From positions 124,001 to 188,000 of the forward strand of contig JAEUJW010000066.1 of the NCBI GenBank assembly GCA_016793465.1: a stretch of DNA of 64,000 bases, written 5' to 3'. The notes beneath the pieces were generated by a model. The model was not told where the DNA came from. It did not search any database and saw only the letters and a list, made by a program, of their open reading frames with translations. This DNA is from Myxococcales bacterium (GTDB taxonomy: Bacteria > Myxococcota > Polyangia > Nannocystales > Nannocystaceae). Positions 42,051 through 51,890 of this stretch are shown in pieces. Each line of letters opens with the position of its first letter. The first letter of the stretch is position 1. Made by a program: the position numbers and the translations under genes.

Positions 42051-45000
42051 TGTCGACCGCGACGACGAGTGACAAGTTCACGACCGACAAGTACACGCAG
42101 ATCCGCGGGGAGCTGCGCGCGCTGCTCGGGCACGGCCCGCAGCTGCTGGTCGTCACCGTCCACCCCGAGGGCCAGCCCACCGCCCTCTACCGCCTCAACG
42201 TCGACTCCGGCGAGCTCACCAGCGGGCCGCTCGGCGGCGGCGGCACCCACCTGCTCGCCGACGACGGCCACGTCTACGTCGCCGGCACCGACGGCCACAT
42301 CTACGTCGCCCCCATTGACAAGGGCGCCCCCAAGTCGCTCGGCCCCAAGCTCGACCCGGCCCCGGTCGCCCTCGCGTTCGCCGGCAAGGACCGCCTCGCC
42401 GCGGTGTGCGGCAAGGAGCTGGTGATCGTCGGGCGCAGCAACGGCAAGGAGCTCCAGCGCCTCACGCTCGGCGAGTTCGGCGTGAGCGTGGCCTCCGACC
42501 CGAGCGGCGTGTGGCTGGTCGTCGGCGGCGACCGCGGCACGCTCAGCGTGTTCGACTGCGAGGACAAGGAGAAGTTCTTCGCCGCCGAGTCCAAGAAGAT
42601 CCACGACGGGGCGATCAACGCCCTCATGTTCGAGACCGAGGAGCTGCGCGTCACCTCCGTCGGCGCCGACAACAAGGTCCTGGGCACCCACGTCCGCGGC
42701 GAGCTCGAGCCCGAGGACCGCAGCGGCAAGAACGGCCACAGCAGCGGCACCACGGCGGTGATCCCCGGCGTCGCCGACAAGTTCTACACCGGCGGCCTCG
42801 ACGCAAACATCAAAATCTGGACCCGCGGCGCCGGCCAGCGCAAACCCTCGAGCCAGAAGGAGGGCCTCGCCAAGGTCGTCGCCCTCGCGCTCGTCGACTT
42901 CAAAGGTCGTCCACACCTCGTCGCCGCCTGCAAGGACAACACCCTGCGCCTGTTCCCGGTCGACGCCGGCGGCAAGGTCGGCGATCGGATCCAGCTGTTC
43001 CACGGCGCCCAGACCTGGGCCGAGTACGAGCTGAAGCGCCGCGACCCCAAGCTGCGCGAGGTCTCGCTGCGCGCCCTCGCCGGCTGGAACGACGCCACCT
43101 CGCTCGAGCTGCTGGCCGGCCGCGTCACCGAGGACGAGGACCACGGCTTGAAGGTCCTCGCCACCGAGCTGCTCGGCGCGACCAACAACCCCCGCGCGAT
43201 CAAACTCCTCGAGCCTTTAATTAAGGCCAACGAGGAGGCGGTGCGCCTGGCGGCCCTCGCCGCCCTGCGCAAGCTCGAGGGCGAGGACTCGCTGCGCATC
43301 CTCGACCTCGCGCTCGCCGCCCAGCAGCGCGACGTCGGCACCGTGGCGATCGAGGCCCTCGCGCGCCTGGCCAAGAAGGACGACCTCGCCTACGCCCGCC
43401 TGACATCCGCGCTCGGCCAGAACCCGCGCGAGGTCCGGCTCGCCGCGCTCGTCGCCCTCGAGTCGCTGCACCCCGACAAGTCGCCCGAGCCCGAGCTGAT
43501 CGCCCTGCGCGCCAAGCCGGCCGATATCCGCAAGACGGCGCTCGTGCGCTTCTACCAGCGCGACATGCTGGCGCTGCCCGACGTGCAGTCGGCGCTGCGC
43601 CGCTTCTCCGCCGACGCCGACGCCGGCGTGCGCCAGACCGCCTTCCTCATCTCCTTGCTCACCACGCCGAAGCTGGCCGCTGCGCTGCGCTTCCACAGCA
43701 AGCAGATCCACCGCCAGCTCCACGACATCGAGACGGCCCCCGACCCGACCGCAGAGGTCAAAGCCGCCGAGAAGCCGAAGACCGGCAAGCCGGACAAGGC
43801 CAAGGCCCCGAGCGACGACGACCTGCCGAAGGCCAAGAAGGTCGACCCCTCCGAGGTCAGCGAGGCCGACAAGCGCCCGCTGCTCGAGGCCATGGCGAGC
43901 CGCGCCCTCGACACCTGCCTCAGCGGCGCCACCGGTCTCGCGTCCCTGCAGGACCCCCGCGCCCTCGGCACGCTGCTGCAGCTGTCGCGCGAGCAGACCG
44001 CGAGCGTGCGCGTCGAGACCTGCAAGGCCCTCGCCGAGCTCGCCGACCCGCGCGGCGCGGCCCGCCTGCGCCTCATGCTGCGCGACGGCGACGCCAGCGT
44101 GCGCGACGCCGCCTTCACCGCGCTCACCCGCCTCGAAGACAGGGCCCCGCTCGCGGTCGCCGAGGCCGGCCTGCTCGCCGAGCACGAGGACGTACGCCGC
44201 CGCGGCCTCGACCTTTTAATTAAGCAGCTGAAGAAGGGCCACGAACCCGCGGCCGTGACGCTGCTCGAGCGCGCCCTCGGCGACGCCGGCAAGTCGGTCC
44301 GCACCGAGGCATTCAAGAGTGCCCTCGGCCTCGAGATCGCCGGCGGCGGTCCGGCGAGCCTGCGCTTCGTTCTTAAAAGCCTGCACGCCGACGTGCGGCG
44401 CGAGGTGCTGACCGAAGTGATCGGCCAGATCTCGCAGTCGTGGGCCTGGCCGCTGCTCATCGAGCTGCTCGGCGACCCCGACCCGGGCGTGCGCAAGGAC
44501 GCCTTCGAGTTCGCCCTGAAGCGCACCAAGGGCATCGGCCTCGAGCCGCTGAGCGCCGCGCTCGCCGGCAAGTACGCCGACCTGCGCACCGAGGCCGTCA
44601 AGGTGCTCGCCAAGCGCAAGGCCCCCGGCACCCAGGAGCTGCTCAACAAGGCCGTCGACGACGACGACGAGAACGTGCGCCAGCTGGCCGTCGACGCCCT
44701 GCTCGTCGGCGACTCCGAGGACGCCCTGACCGCGGCGATGGCGAGCAAGCACCCCGACGTGGTCGTGCGCGCCGCCTGCGCCCGCGCCGTGCTCGGCGAC
44801 CCGGCCGCCCGCGCCCCGCTGCAGGCGATGATCGCCGAGCCCGAGCCCGAGGTCGCCCAGCTGCGCACCAAGTGGCTCGACCGCGCGGTGCGTGCGCTCG
44901 GCGGCCTCGCCGAGCTCGGCGACCCGGCCGCGGCCGCGGCCGTGCTCCCGCTGCTGCAGCACAAGGACGCGAAGATCCGCCAGACCGCCGCCCACGCCCT

Positions 45001-48000
45001 GGCGTGGATGGCCCGCCCCGGCAACGCCAACGCGATCTTCGCCCTCAAGGTCGCGCTGCAGCACAGCGACGCGGCCGTGCAGCTCGAGGCCGCCCTCGGC
45101 CTCGCCTTCATCGGCGAGCCCGCCGGCTCCTCGCTGCTGTTCACCGCCGGCAAGAACGCCCCGTCGCCCGACCTCGGCCTCCACGCCGCCCTGGCCCTCG
45201 GCCTCGACGACGTGTTCATGGCCTTCCTCGACCACGCCAACGACAAGGTCCGCGACAAGGCCCTGCTCATCATCCTCATGCGCGAGATGGTCGAGGGCGA
45301 CGGCGTGCCCGACCGCTGCCTCGCCGCCCTGTCGTCGGCCCACCCGCGCGTGCGCCTCGTCGCCGCCCAGGCCCTCGAGCACTTCGGCGACGACGCGGCC
45401 TTCTCGAAGTTCGTCGCCGACCTCACCAACGACCGCGGCGAGGGCAAGGCGAAGTTCACCATCCCGCCCGCCACCTCCCGCGCGCTCGCCGAGGTCATCA
45501 CGTTCGGCGACGCCAGGGGCAACCCGCAGTTGAAGGTCCGCGCGGCGCGCCTGCTCGACGCCCTCCGCGAGGACAAGCAGGAGTCGTTCGACCGCCAGTG
45601 GGGCGTGTTCTCCCGCCGCTACGCCGGCGCCCTCGCCGACGCCCACGCGCTCGCCGACAAGCGCAGCCCGCAGAAGCCCGCCTACGCCCCCGACGAGCTG
45701 CGTCAGGTCGTGTTCGGCGCCTACGCGGCCCTCTCGCGCCTCCCCGGCGGCAACACCGAGATGCGCATCCGCCAGACCGCGCTCTCGCGGCTGCTCGCCG
45801 GCGTCACCCCGCCGAAGGACGGCAAGCCCAAGAAGGGCGAGCAGGCCCCGCTCGCCGCGGTCCAGAGCGTGCTCGTGCTGGCCCTCGGCGACCCGCACCA
45901 GACGGTGCGCAAGCAAGCGTTCGACGGCCTGAAGGCCACCGGCATGGACGCCACGGCCCTCGCCGCCGAGGCCCTCGCGACCGGCCAGCGCGACACCGGC
46001 GCCCTCGGCCTCGCCCTGCTCGCCCAGCAAGGCAAGGGCGCCGCCGGCTTAAAAGTCCTCGAGGACGTGCTCGCGGTCCGCGACGACGGCCTCGAGCAGG
46101 AGGCCGCCAAGCTGCTCGCCGAGCTGAAGGGCGGCAAGCCGCAGGAGGGCGAGAGCGACGCGGCGATCGCCGCGCGCCGCGACGCCTGGGTGTACGTGCA
46201 CAAGCTCAGCCTCGGCGCCCGCTCCGAGGCCCTGCGCCAGGCGGCCGTCGGCGGCCTCGCCGGCTACTACGAGGAGAGCGGCAAGGGCCCGGCCGCCGAG
46301 GCCCTGCGCGCCGCGCTCGGCTCGAAGTACCGCGCCCAGCGCTTCGCCGCCGCCCAGCAGCTCGCGACCAAGAAGGACATCGCCGCCTTCGACGTGCTCG
46401 TCGAGATGCTGCGCTCCGACCAGTCGGGCGAGCAGACCGAGGCGATCCGCGCGCTCCAGCGACTCGGCGATCCCAGGGCCGCCGCGGCCTTCATGGACCG
46501 CATCGACCGCGACCCCGCCGGCACCGCCCGCGTCGACGAATTATTAAAGACCGCGGGCACGTTCCGCCAGGTCAGCGACGCCACCCGCCTGCTCGGCTAC
46601 CTCGACAACCCGAAGCGCCGCGCCGCCGCCTTCGCCGCGCTCATGACCATCTCCGGCCACGATCAGCGCATCGAGGACCCGGAGGACAACGGCGCCCTCT
46701 CGACCGTCCCTAGCACCAGCAGCGACGCCGACGACGACGACGACGACGATTACAGCGACGACGACGACAGCGACGACGACGACAGCGACGCGCCCAGCTT
46801 CCAGGCCGACTGGGAGAAGAAGCAGCACCCGCGCCACGACGACGTGCTCGTGCAGATCGCCGAGGCCGCGCGCCGCCTGTCCGACGACCGCCAGCTGCAG
46901 GCGATCGCCCTGCCGATGCGCTGGGCCCGCGGCAAGGAGCTGGACGCCGCGCTCGCGCCGCTCATCACCTATCCCAAGCCGGACATCGCCCGCAAGGCGA
47001 CCGAGGCGATCGGCTGGCGTCTACGTAAACGCGGCGGCCCGCCCGACCCGCTGTCCGCCGCGCTCAAGTCGAGCGACCCGGAGATCTCCTTCCTCGCCGC
47101 CGAGGGCCTCGCGCTCGCCGGCCGGGGCGACGGCATCAGCGTCCTGCTGACCGCCATCGACCTCCTGCCCGACCTGAACATGCGCCGCCGGGCCGTGCGC
47201 GCCCTCGGCGAGCTCGGCGACGCCCGGGCGCTCGACACCTTCCTCCGCCTCGTCAACGAGGACGGCCACGCCCTGCAGGACGAGGCCGCCGAGGCGCTCG
47301 GCCACATGGGCAAGGCCGCCGAGGCCACGCCCGGCCAGTCCGACAAGATCTTCAACATCCTGTCGCGCCTGTCCAACGGGACAGGTACGGCGGCCCAGCG
47401 CGCGCTCGTCGGCCTGCGCTGGTTCGGCACCCACGAGGCCTGGAAGCTGATCCGCGGGCGCGCCAAGGACGAGAACGGCACCACCCGCGGCACCGTCGCC
47501 CGCCTGCTCGAGTACGACAAGGACCAGGCCACCCTCGGCCTCATCGCCGAGCGCCTGCGCGAGGAGTCGTGGTCGGCCACGGCGCAAGCGCTGGCCCACA
47601 GCCTGCGCAAGCTGTCGGGCGCCGACTCGCTCGAGCCCGACTACGTGTTCCTGCAGGCCAACCAGGCCAGCCTCGAGAAGGACACGCTCGAGCGCCTGCG
47701 CCAGCGCGGCGACCCGGCCCGCCTGATCGCCCTGCTGCCGACCATTAAACGCGCCGAGGCTTACCTCGCGCCGGTCGTGCAGATCCTCCTGACCCGCACG
47801 CCGCTGCCGATCGACGCCGCCGCGCCGCACCTCGGCTCGGTCCACCCGCGCGTCGCCGCGGTCGCCGCGGAGATCATCGGGCGCGCCGGTCCGTCCGCCG
47901 CCAAGGCCCACGGCAAGCGCCTCGCCGAGGTCACGAAGGCCGCGCGCGAGGCCTGGCTCGCCGAGCACGCCCGCCTGTGCGACGGCAAGACCCACCGCCT

Positions 48001-48658
48001 CGACGAGGTCACCCCGCCGTACAAGGCCGCGCTGTGGGCCTCGTCCCGCCTCGACGTCGCCGGCGACGAACTCGTCGCCGCCGTCACGCTCGCCGACGGC
48101 TCGGCCAAGCCGCTGCCCGCCCGCCCGCTGCGCCGCCAGGCCGCCCTCGGCCTCGCCGACGGCGCGGGCGGCAAGGCCGGCGCCGAGGCCCTGCGGGCTG
48201 TCCTTCGGGACAGCAACGACGCCGACCTGCGCAGCATCGCCGCCGCCGGCCTGGCCGCCCGCAGCGCCGACAACGCCAGCCTGGTCCCGCTCGTGCTCGA
48301 CGACGCCGCCAGCCTCGCGCGCCTGGTCCCGAAGACCGGCACCGCCGGCCTGCGCCCCGCGGCCGGCGACGTGCACCGCCAGGGCGTGGTGCTCGCGCAC
48401 CTCGTCGCCGCCGGCGACGGGGCCGCGCTGATCGCCGCGCTGAAGGACAAGAAGACCGGCGAGACCGCCCGCCTCGCGCTCGTCGAGGCCCTCGGCAAGC
48501 TGCCGAGCGACGAGGCGAGGACCGCCCTGCGCACCCTCGGGTCGACCGAGTCCGAGGACGAAGAGCTGCGCAAGGCCGCCTGGCGGGCCCTGCGTCGCAA
48601 CAAGCGGCTCTCCATCAGTAAACCCGCGCGGCACGGCCGCTGGGAGGTGCAACCGTGA
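42050..48658 (+). CDS. Giant propeller plus HEAT-repeat protein (retron-linked operon, gene 2)
   Basis: 2202 residues. Residues about 1-310 look like a WD40-type beta propeller (VASDPSGVWLVVGGDRGTLSVFD, VADKFYTGGLDANIKIW, HLVAACKDNTLRLFPV). From about 325 to the end run dozens of HEAT-like units, many of the form LGDPDPGVRKDAFEFALKR. An acidic stretch with 15-18 Asp residues (about 1559-1582) splits the array, followed by a distinct segment (ADWEKKQHPRHDDVLVQIAEAARRL). No catalytic motif was found, so a large scaffold or sensor is likely. Two palindrome copies sit in frame near the C-terminus. The stop overlaps the next GTG by 4 nt. Confidence 0.85.
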   Translation: MSTATTSDKFTTDKYTQIRGELRALLGHGPQLLVVTVHPEGQPTALYRLNVDSGELTSGPLGGGGTHLLADDGHVYVAGTDGHIYVAPIDKGAPKSLGPKLDPAPVALAFAGKDRLAAVCGKELVIVGRSNGKELQRLTLGEFGVSVASDPSGVWLVVGGDRGTLSVFDCEDKEKFFAAESKKIHDGAINALMFETEELRVTSVGADNKVLGTHVRGELEPEDRSGKNGHSSGTTAVIPGVADKFYTGGLDANIKIWTRGAGQRKPSSQKEGLAKVVALALVDFKGRPHLVAACKDNTLRLFPVDAGGKVGDRIQLFHGAQTWAEYELKRRDPKLREVSLRALAGWNDATSLELLAGRVTEDEDHGLKVLATELLGATNNPRAIKLLEPLIKANEEAVRLAALAALRKLEGEDSLRILDLALAAQQRDVGTVAIEALARLAKKDDLAYARLTSALGQNPREVRLAALVALESLHPDKSPEPELIALRAKPADIRKTALVRFYQRDMLALPDVQSALRRFSADADAGVRQTAFLISLLTTPKLAAALRFHSKQIHRQLHDIETAPDPTAEVKAAEKPKTGKPDKAKAPSDDDLPKAKKVDPSEVSEADKRPLLEAMASRALDTCLSGATGLASLQDPRALGTLLQLSREQTASVRVETCKALAELADPRGAARLRLMLRDGDASVRDAAFTALTRLEDRAPLAVAEAGLLAEHEDVRRRGLDLLIKQLKKGHEPAAVTLLERALGDAGKSVRTEAFKSALGLEIAGGGPASLRFVLKSLHADVRREVLTEVIGQISQSWAWPLLIELLGDPDPGVRKDAFEFALKRTKGIGLEPLSAALAGKYADLRTEAVKVLAKRKAPGTQELLNKAVDDDDENVRQLAVDALLVGDSEDALTAAMASKHPDVVVRAACARAVLGDPAARAPLQAMIAEPEPEVAQLRTKWLDRAVRALGGLAELGDPAAAAAVLPLLQHKDAKIRQTAAHALAWMARPGNANAIFALKVALQHSDAAVQLEAALGLAFIGEPAGSSLLFTAGKNAPSPDLGLHAALALGLDDVFMAFLDHANDKVRDKALLIILMREMVEGDGVPDRCLAALSSAHPRVRLVAAQALEHFGDDAAFSKFVADLTNDRGEGKAKFTIPPATSRALAEVITFGDARGNPQLKVRAARLLDALREDKQESFDRQWGVFSRRYAGALADAHALADKRSPQKPAYAPDELRQVVFGAYAALSRLPGGNTEMRIRQTALSRLLAGVTPPKDGKPKKGEQAPLAAVQSVLVLALGDPHQTVRKQAFDGLKATGMDATALAAEALATGQRDTGALGLALLAQQGKGAAGLKVLEDVLAVRDDGLEQEAAKLLAELKGGKPQEGESDAAIAARRDAWVYVHKLSLGARSEALRQAAVGGLAGYYEESGKGPAAEALRAALGSKYRAQRFAAAQQLATKKDIAAFDVLVEMLRSDQSGEQTEAIRALQRLGDPRAAAAFMDRIDRDPAGTARVDELLKTAGTFRQVSDATRLLGYLDNPKRRAAAFAALMTISGHDQRIEDPEDNGALSTVPSTSSDADDDDDDDYSDDDDSDDDDSDAPSFQADWEKKQHPRHDDVLVQIAEAARRLSDDRQLQAIALPMRWARGKELDAALAPLITYPKPDIARKATEAIGWRLRKRGGPPDPLSAALKSSDPEISFLAAEGLALAGRGDGISVLLTAIDLLPDLNMRRRAVRALGELGDARALDTFLRLVNEDGHALQDEAAEALGHMGKAAEATPGQSDKIFNILSRLSNGTGTAAQRALVGLRWFGTHEAWKLIRGRAKDENGTTRGTVARLLEYDKDQATLGLIAERLREESWSATAQALAHSLRKLSGADSLEPDYVFLQANQASLEKDTLERLRQRGDPARLIALLPTIKRAEAYLAPVVQILLTRTPLPIDAAAPHLGSVHPRVAAVAAEIIGRAGPSAAKAHGKRLAEVTKAAREAWLAEHARLCDGKTHRLDEVTPPYKAALWASSRLDVAGDELVAAVTLADGSAKPLPARPLRRQAALGLADGAGGKAGAEALRAVLRDSNDADLRSIAAAGLAARSADNASLVPLVLDDAASLARLVPKTGTAGLRPAAGDVHRQGVVLAHLVAAGDGAALIAALKDKKTGETARLALVEALGKLPSDEARTALRTLGSTESEDEELRKAAWRALRRNKRLSISKPARHGRWEVQP
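47369..47384. repeat. Palindrome copy in the giant HEAT gene
   Basis: CTGTCCAACGGGACAG, encoding LSNGT between two helices. Confidence 0.6.
48198..48213. repeat. Perfect palindrome copy in the giant HEAT gene
   Basis: CTGTCCTTCGGGACAG with a TTCG loop, encoding VLRDS within a HEAT helix, in a different frame from the copy at 47369. Confidence 0.65.
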
Positions 48659-50559
48659 GCAGCGAAGAGACCGACAAGCCCGAAGCCGGGGCCGAGCAGG
48701 ACTCGCAGAAGCCGGAGGACCAGCTCGCCGACCCGCGCACCCCGGTCACCCTGACCTACGGCGGCGCCAGCCAGCTCGTCAGCGGCGACGCCGACGCCCG
48801 CCTCGCCCTGTTCGCCAACACCCGTCGCCCGGACGTCCACGCCGACGCGAAGATCAAGGACCCGCTGAAGCTCCGCGAGGCCCTCTCGGCCCTCTACGAG
48901 GTCGTCAGCTCGGACTTCCGCTACGTCCCGCGCGACAAGACCGCGTACCTCGCGTACATGCGCCTGCGCAAGTCGATGGCCGGACAGAGCGCCGTGCAGG
49001 CCCAGCAGGCCTACTTCGAGTGGCTCGCGCGCAATGACCCGACGGCCTGGCTGGTGCTCGACCCCATCGTCACCGTCCACCCCGACCGCCTGATCTTCGA
49101 GGTGTTCTCGAAGGACGAAGGCGCCTACGCCCAGCTCGGCGTCGACTGGTCGGCGCTCGACGTCGCCGGCACCCCGCGCTACGGCACGACCAACATCGAC
49201 TACAGCAAGGGCCTGTTCGACGGCGTGCAGCGCATGCGCAGCTACCGTCCGACCCGCCTGACCATCGGTCGAGAGGCAGTCTCGCTCGCGACCGGCGACG
49301 CCAAGCCCACCGTCGAGAAGACCATCCAGATCCCCGACAGCTGGCTGCGCGGCTTCCTGCAGGTCCAGAGCGCCGCGACCCTGCCGACCACGGTCGTCAC
49401 GATCGCCGCGATCGACCTCTACAACACGCTCCGCCAGCTGCGCATGCACGCCGACAAGAAGGGCGGCGGCCGCGGCGTGCGCATCGAGCTCGTGCCCGGC
49501 GAGCCGCCGCGCCTCGTGCTCGAGCCGTGGGAGCTCGTGCTCACCTCGAGCGCCGGCCCGTACAAGGGCCGCGCCCCCGCGCTGATCCGCATCTGGGGCC
49601 GCCGTCGCCTCAGCCTGCTGCGCCGCCTGCTGCCGTTCGTCGACACCGTCGACATCCACCTGCTCGGCTCGGGCCTTCCGAGCTTCTACGTGCTGCGCGC
49701 CGGCCCCGTCACCCTCACGCTCGGCCTCTCGGGCTTCACCAGCGCCAACTGGTCGCAGTCGGTCGGCTTCGACCAGCTGCTCCCGCGCGACCGCGACGAC
49801 GCCGTCAAGTCGACCCTCGCCGCCGTGCTCGAGCAGCTCAACAACGTGTGGGTCGCCTCCGCCGAGTCGCTCGTCAAGGCCACCAAGAAGCCGGCCAGCG
49901 AGGTCTACACCGCGCTGCAGATCGCCTGCCAGAACGGCCGCGTCATGTACGACCTGGCCCGCGACGTCTACCGCCTGCGCCCGCTCACCGAGGCCCCGCT
50001 CGACCTCTCGCGCCTGCAGTACCGCAGCGTGCGCGAGCGCATCGCCCATGACCTCGTGCAGCGCGGCGCGGTCAAGATCGCCAGCGAGAACCGCATCTAC
50101 GGCACCGGCCTCGAGATCACCGGCAAGGTCGTCGTCGAGTCCGACCGCCGCGAGTACCGCCCGCAGCTCGTGCTCGACGACGACGGCCGCGTCAAGTCGG
50201 CCGAGTGCACCTGCACGTTCTTCCGCAAGCACAGGCTGAAGGAGGGCCCGTGCGCCCACCTCATCGCCCTGCGCGTGGCCCAGGCCCAGGAGGAGGAGCG
50301 CCGCCGCCAGGCCCGCGGCAAGGCCCGCACGAGCATCACCATCGAGACCCGCACCTACGCCCGCCGCCACGGCGAGGCCGAGGAGGTGTGCCAGATCTCC
50401 CTCGACCGCCAGCGCATCAAGCTGCGCTGGGGCCCGCGCGGCCACAACCTCCGCGTGCAGAGCCTGGTCTTCAACACGGTCGCCGAAGCGCGCGCGGCCT
50501 ACTTCGAACGCGTCGACGACCTCGAGGCGCGGGGCTACCTGGACGGAACCGCGGGGTAA
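48655..50559 (+). CDS. Winged-helix and SWIM zinc-finger protein (retron-linked operon, gene 3)
   Basis: 634 residues. The N-terminal 330 residues are a mixed alpha/beta region of no known family. Residues about 385-445 look like a winged helix (LAAVLEQLNNVWVASAESLV, KKPASEVYTALQIACQNGRVMYDLARDVYRL). At about 515-540 a SWIM zinc finger follows (ECTCTFFRKHRLKEGPCAHL, the C-x-C...C-x-H pattern). SWIM domains bind DNA or protein partners. The GTG start overlaps the previous stop by 4 nt and the RT gene follows after 3 nt, so the four proteins are probably made together. Confidence 0.88.
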   Translation: MSSEETDKPEAGAEQDSQKPEDQLADPRTPVTLTYGGASQLVSGDADARLALFANTRRPDVHADAKIKDPLKLREALSALYEVVSSDFRYVPRDKTAYLAYMRLRKSMAGQSAVQAQQAYFEWLARNDPTAWLVLDPIVTVHPDRLIFEVFSKDEGAYAQLGVDWSALDVAGTPRYGTTNIDYSKGLFDGVQRMRSYRPTRLTIGREAVSLATGDAKPTVEKTIQIPDSWLRGFLQVQSAATLPTTVVTIAAIDLYNTLRQLRMHADKKGGGRGVRIELVPGEPPRLVLEPWELVLTSSAGPYKGRAPALIRIWGRRRLSLLRRLLPFVDTVDIHLLGSGLPSFYVLRAGPVTLTLGLSGFTSANWSQSVGFDQLLPRDRDDAVKSTLAAVLEQLNNVWVASAESLVKATKKPASEVYTALQIACQNGRVMYDLARDVYRLRPLTEAPLDLSRLQYRSVRERIAHDLVQRGAVKIASENRIYGTGLEITGKVVVESDRREYRPQLVLDDDGRVKSAECTCTFFRKHRLKEGPCAHLIALRVAQAQEEERRRQARGKARTSITIETRTYARRHGEAEEVCQISLDRQRIKLRWGPRGHNLRVQSLVFNTVAEARAAYFERVDDLEARGYLDGTAG

Positions 50560-50562
50560 ACC

Positions 50563-51870
50563 ATGGCGACCACTTTCCGCATCGACTACACCCGGCTCCT
50601 CGACCTCTGGCGGAGCATCGAGCAGGCCGGCGGCCGCGACAAGTACATCCAGGCCCAGCTGAAGGAGAAGGGCTACCTCATCGAGCGCAAGCCGACCGAC
50701 AACATGTCGAAGGCCGAGCTCGACCGCTACAAGAAGACGCTGAAGGAGGAGGCCGCCGAGAAGCGCCGCCTCGCCAAGGAGGCCTGGCAGGCCTACAAGG
50801 CCGCCCACCTGGTCCACCTCGGCGAGGGCGTGTTCTGGAACGACGACCTCGACCACGACAAGTGGGACCTCCCCGACGGCAAGGAGCGCCAGGCCGAGAA
50901 CGAGCTGCCGAAGCTCGACAAGCCCAAGCAGCTGGCCGAGGCCCTCGGCGTGTCGATCGCCGAGCTGCGCGTGCTCGCCTACCACCGCGACGCCGCCACG
51001 AAATTAAACTACTACCGCTTCACGATCCCCAAGCGCGACGGCTCGCGCCGCCCGATCTGGGCCCCGCACCGCCGCTTGAAGGCGGCGCAGCGCTGGATCC
51101 TCCGCGAGGTGGTCGAGCGCCTGCCGGTCCACGGCGCGGCCCACGGGTTCCTCCACGGGCGATCGATCGCCTCCAACGCGGCCGTGCACACCGACTCGCA
51201 GATCGTCTTGAAGGTCGACCTGAAGGACTTCTTCCCGACCGTCACGCTGCCGCGGGTCAAGGGCGTGTTCCGCAAGGCCGGCTACCAGGAGCAGATCGCG
51301 ACCATCCTCGCCCTGCTGTGCACCGAGGCCCCGCGCCAGGTCACCGAGGTCGAGGGCAAGCAGTACTTCCTCGCCCTCGGCCCGCGCTGCCTCCCGCAGG
51401 GCGCGCCCACCAGCCCCGGCCTGACCAACACCCTGTGCATGCGCATGGACCGACGCCTCCAGGGCGCCGCCATCAAGCTCGGCTGGCGCTACACCCGCTA
51501 CGCCGACGACCTCACCTTCAGCCTCCCCAACGGCCACAAAGGCAAGCCGGGCCTCGGCAAGCTGCTCGGAACGATCTCCGCGATCGCCGTCGCCGAGGGT
51601 TTTGTCGTGCACCCCGACAAGACCCGCGTGTCGCGCTCCGGCGGCCGCCAGCGCGTCACCGGCCTCGTCGTCAACGGCAAGACCGGCCCCCGCGTCCCGC
51701 GAGACATCAAGCGCCAGGTCCGCGCCGCCCTGCACAACCTCACCAGGGGCAAGCCCCTGCGCGAGGGCGAGACGCTCAGCAAGCTCGCCGGCATGGTCGC
51801 CTACATCAGCATGACCGACCGCAAGCTCGGCCAGAAGCTGCGCGCCCAGCTGGCCCAGCTCGGCGGCTGA
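50563..51870 (+). CDS. Retron-type reverse transcriptase (retron-linked operon, gene 4)
   Basis: 435 residues. Complete RT fingers and palm: NYYRFTIPKRDG and HRRLKAAQRW at the front, KVDLKDFFPTV with the first catalytic Asp, LPQGAPTSPGLTN, and the YADD box at residues 313-316. The two retron-specific motifs are present: NAAVH (NAxxH) at about 205-209, and VTG at about 366-368 in QRVTGLVVNGK. The N-terminal extension (about 1-150) and many blocks (RLPVHGAAHGF, EGETLSKLAGMVAYISMTD) resemble, from memory, the Mx162 retron RT of Myxococcus. It would make branched msDNA from a structured RNA, but no msr-msd is visible directly upstream. Confidence 0.95.
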   Translation: MATTFRIDYTRLLDLWRSIEQAGGRDKYIQAQLKEKGYLIERKPTDNMSKAELDRYKKTLKEEAAEKRRLAKEAWQAYKAAHLVHLGEGVFWNDDLDHDKWDLPDGKERQAENELPKLDKPKQLAEALGVSIAELRVLAYHRDAATKLNYYRFTIPKRDGSRRPIWAPHRRLKAAQRWILREVVERLPVHGAAHGFLHGRSIASNAAVHTDSQIVLKVDLKDFFPTVTLPRVKGVFRKAGYQEQIATILALLCTEAPRQVTEVEGKQYFLALGPRCLPQGAPTSPGLTNTLCMRMDRRLQGAAIKLGWRYTRYADDLTFSLPNGHKGKPGLGKLLGTISAIAVAEGFVVHPDKTRVSRSGGRQRVTGLVVNGKTGPRVPRDIKRQVRAALHNLTRGKPLREGETLSKLAGMVAYISMTDRKLGQKLRAQLAQLGG

Positions 51871-51890
51871 GCGCGACGCCCCGCACAGCG

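Noticed and set aside
23447..44223. TTAATTAA sites as attachment or insertion scars
   Set aside because: They lie in frame within conserved protein blocks (ProC PNTP block, bacterioferritin tail), so they are codon choices and not scars.
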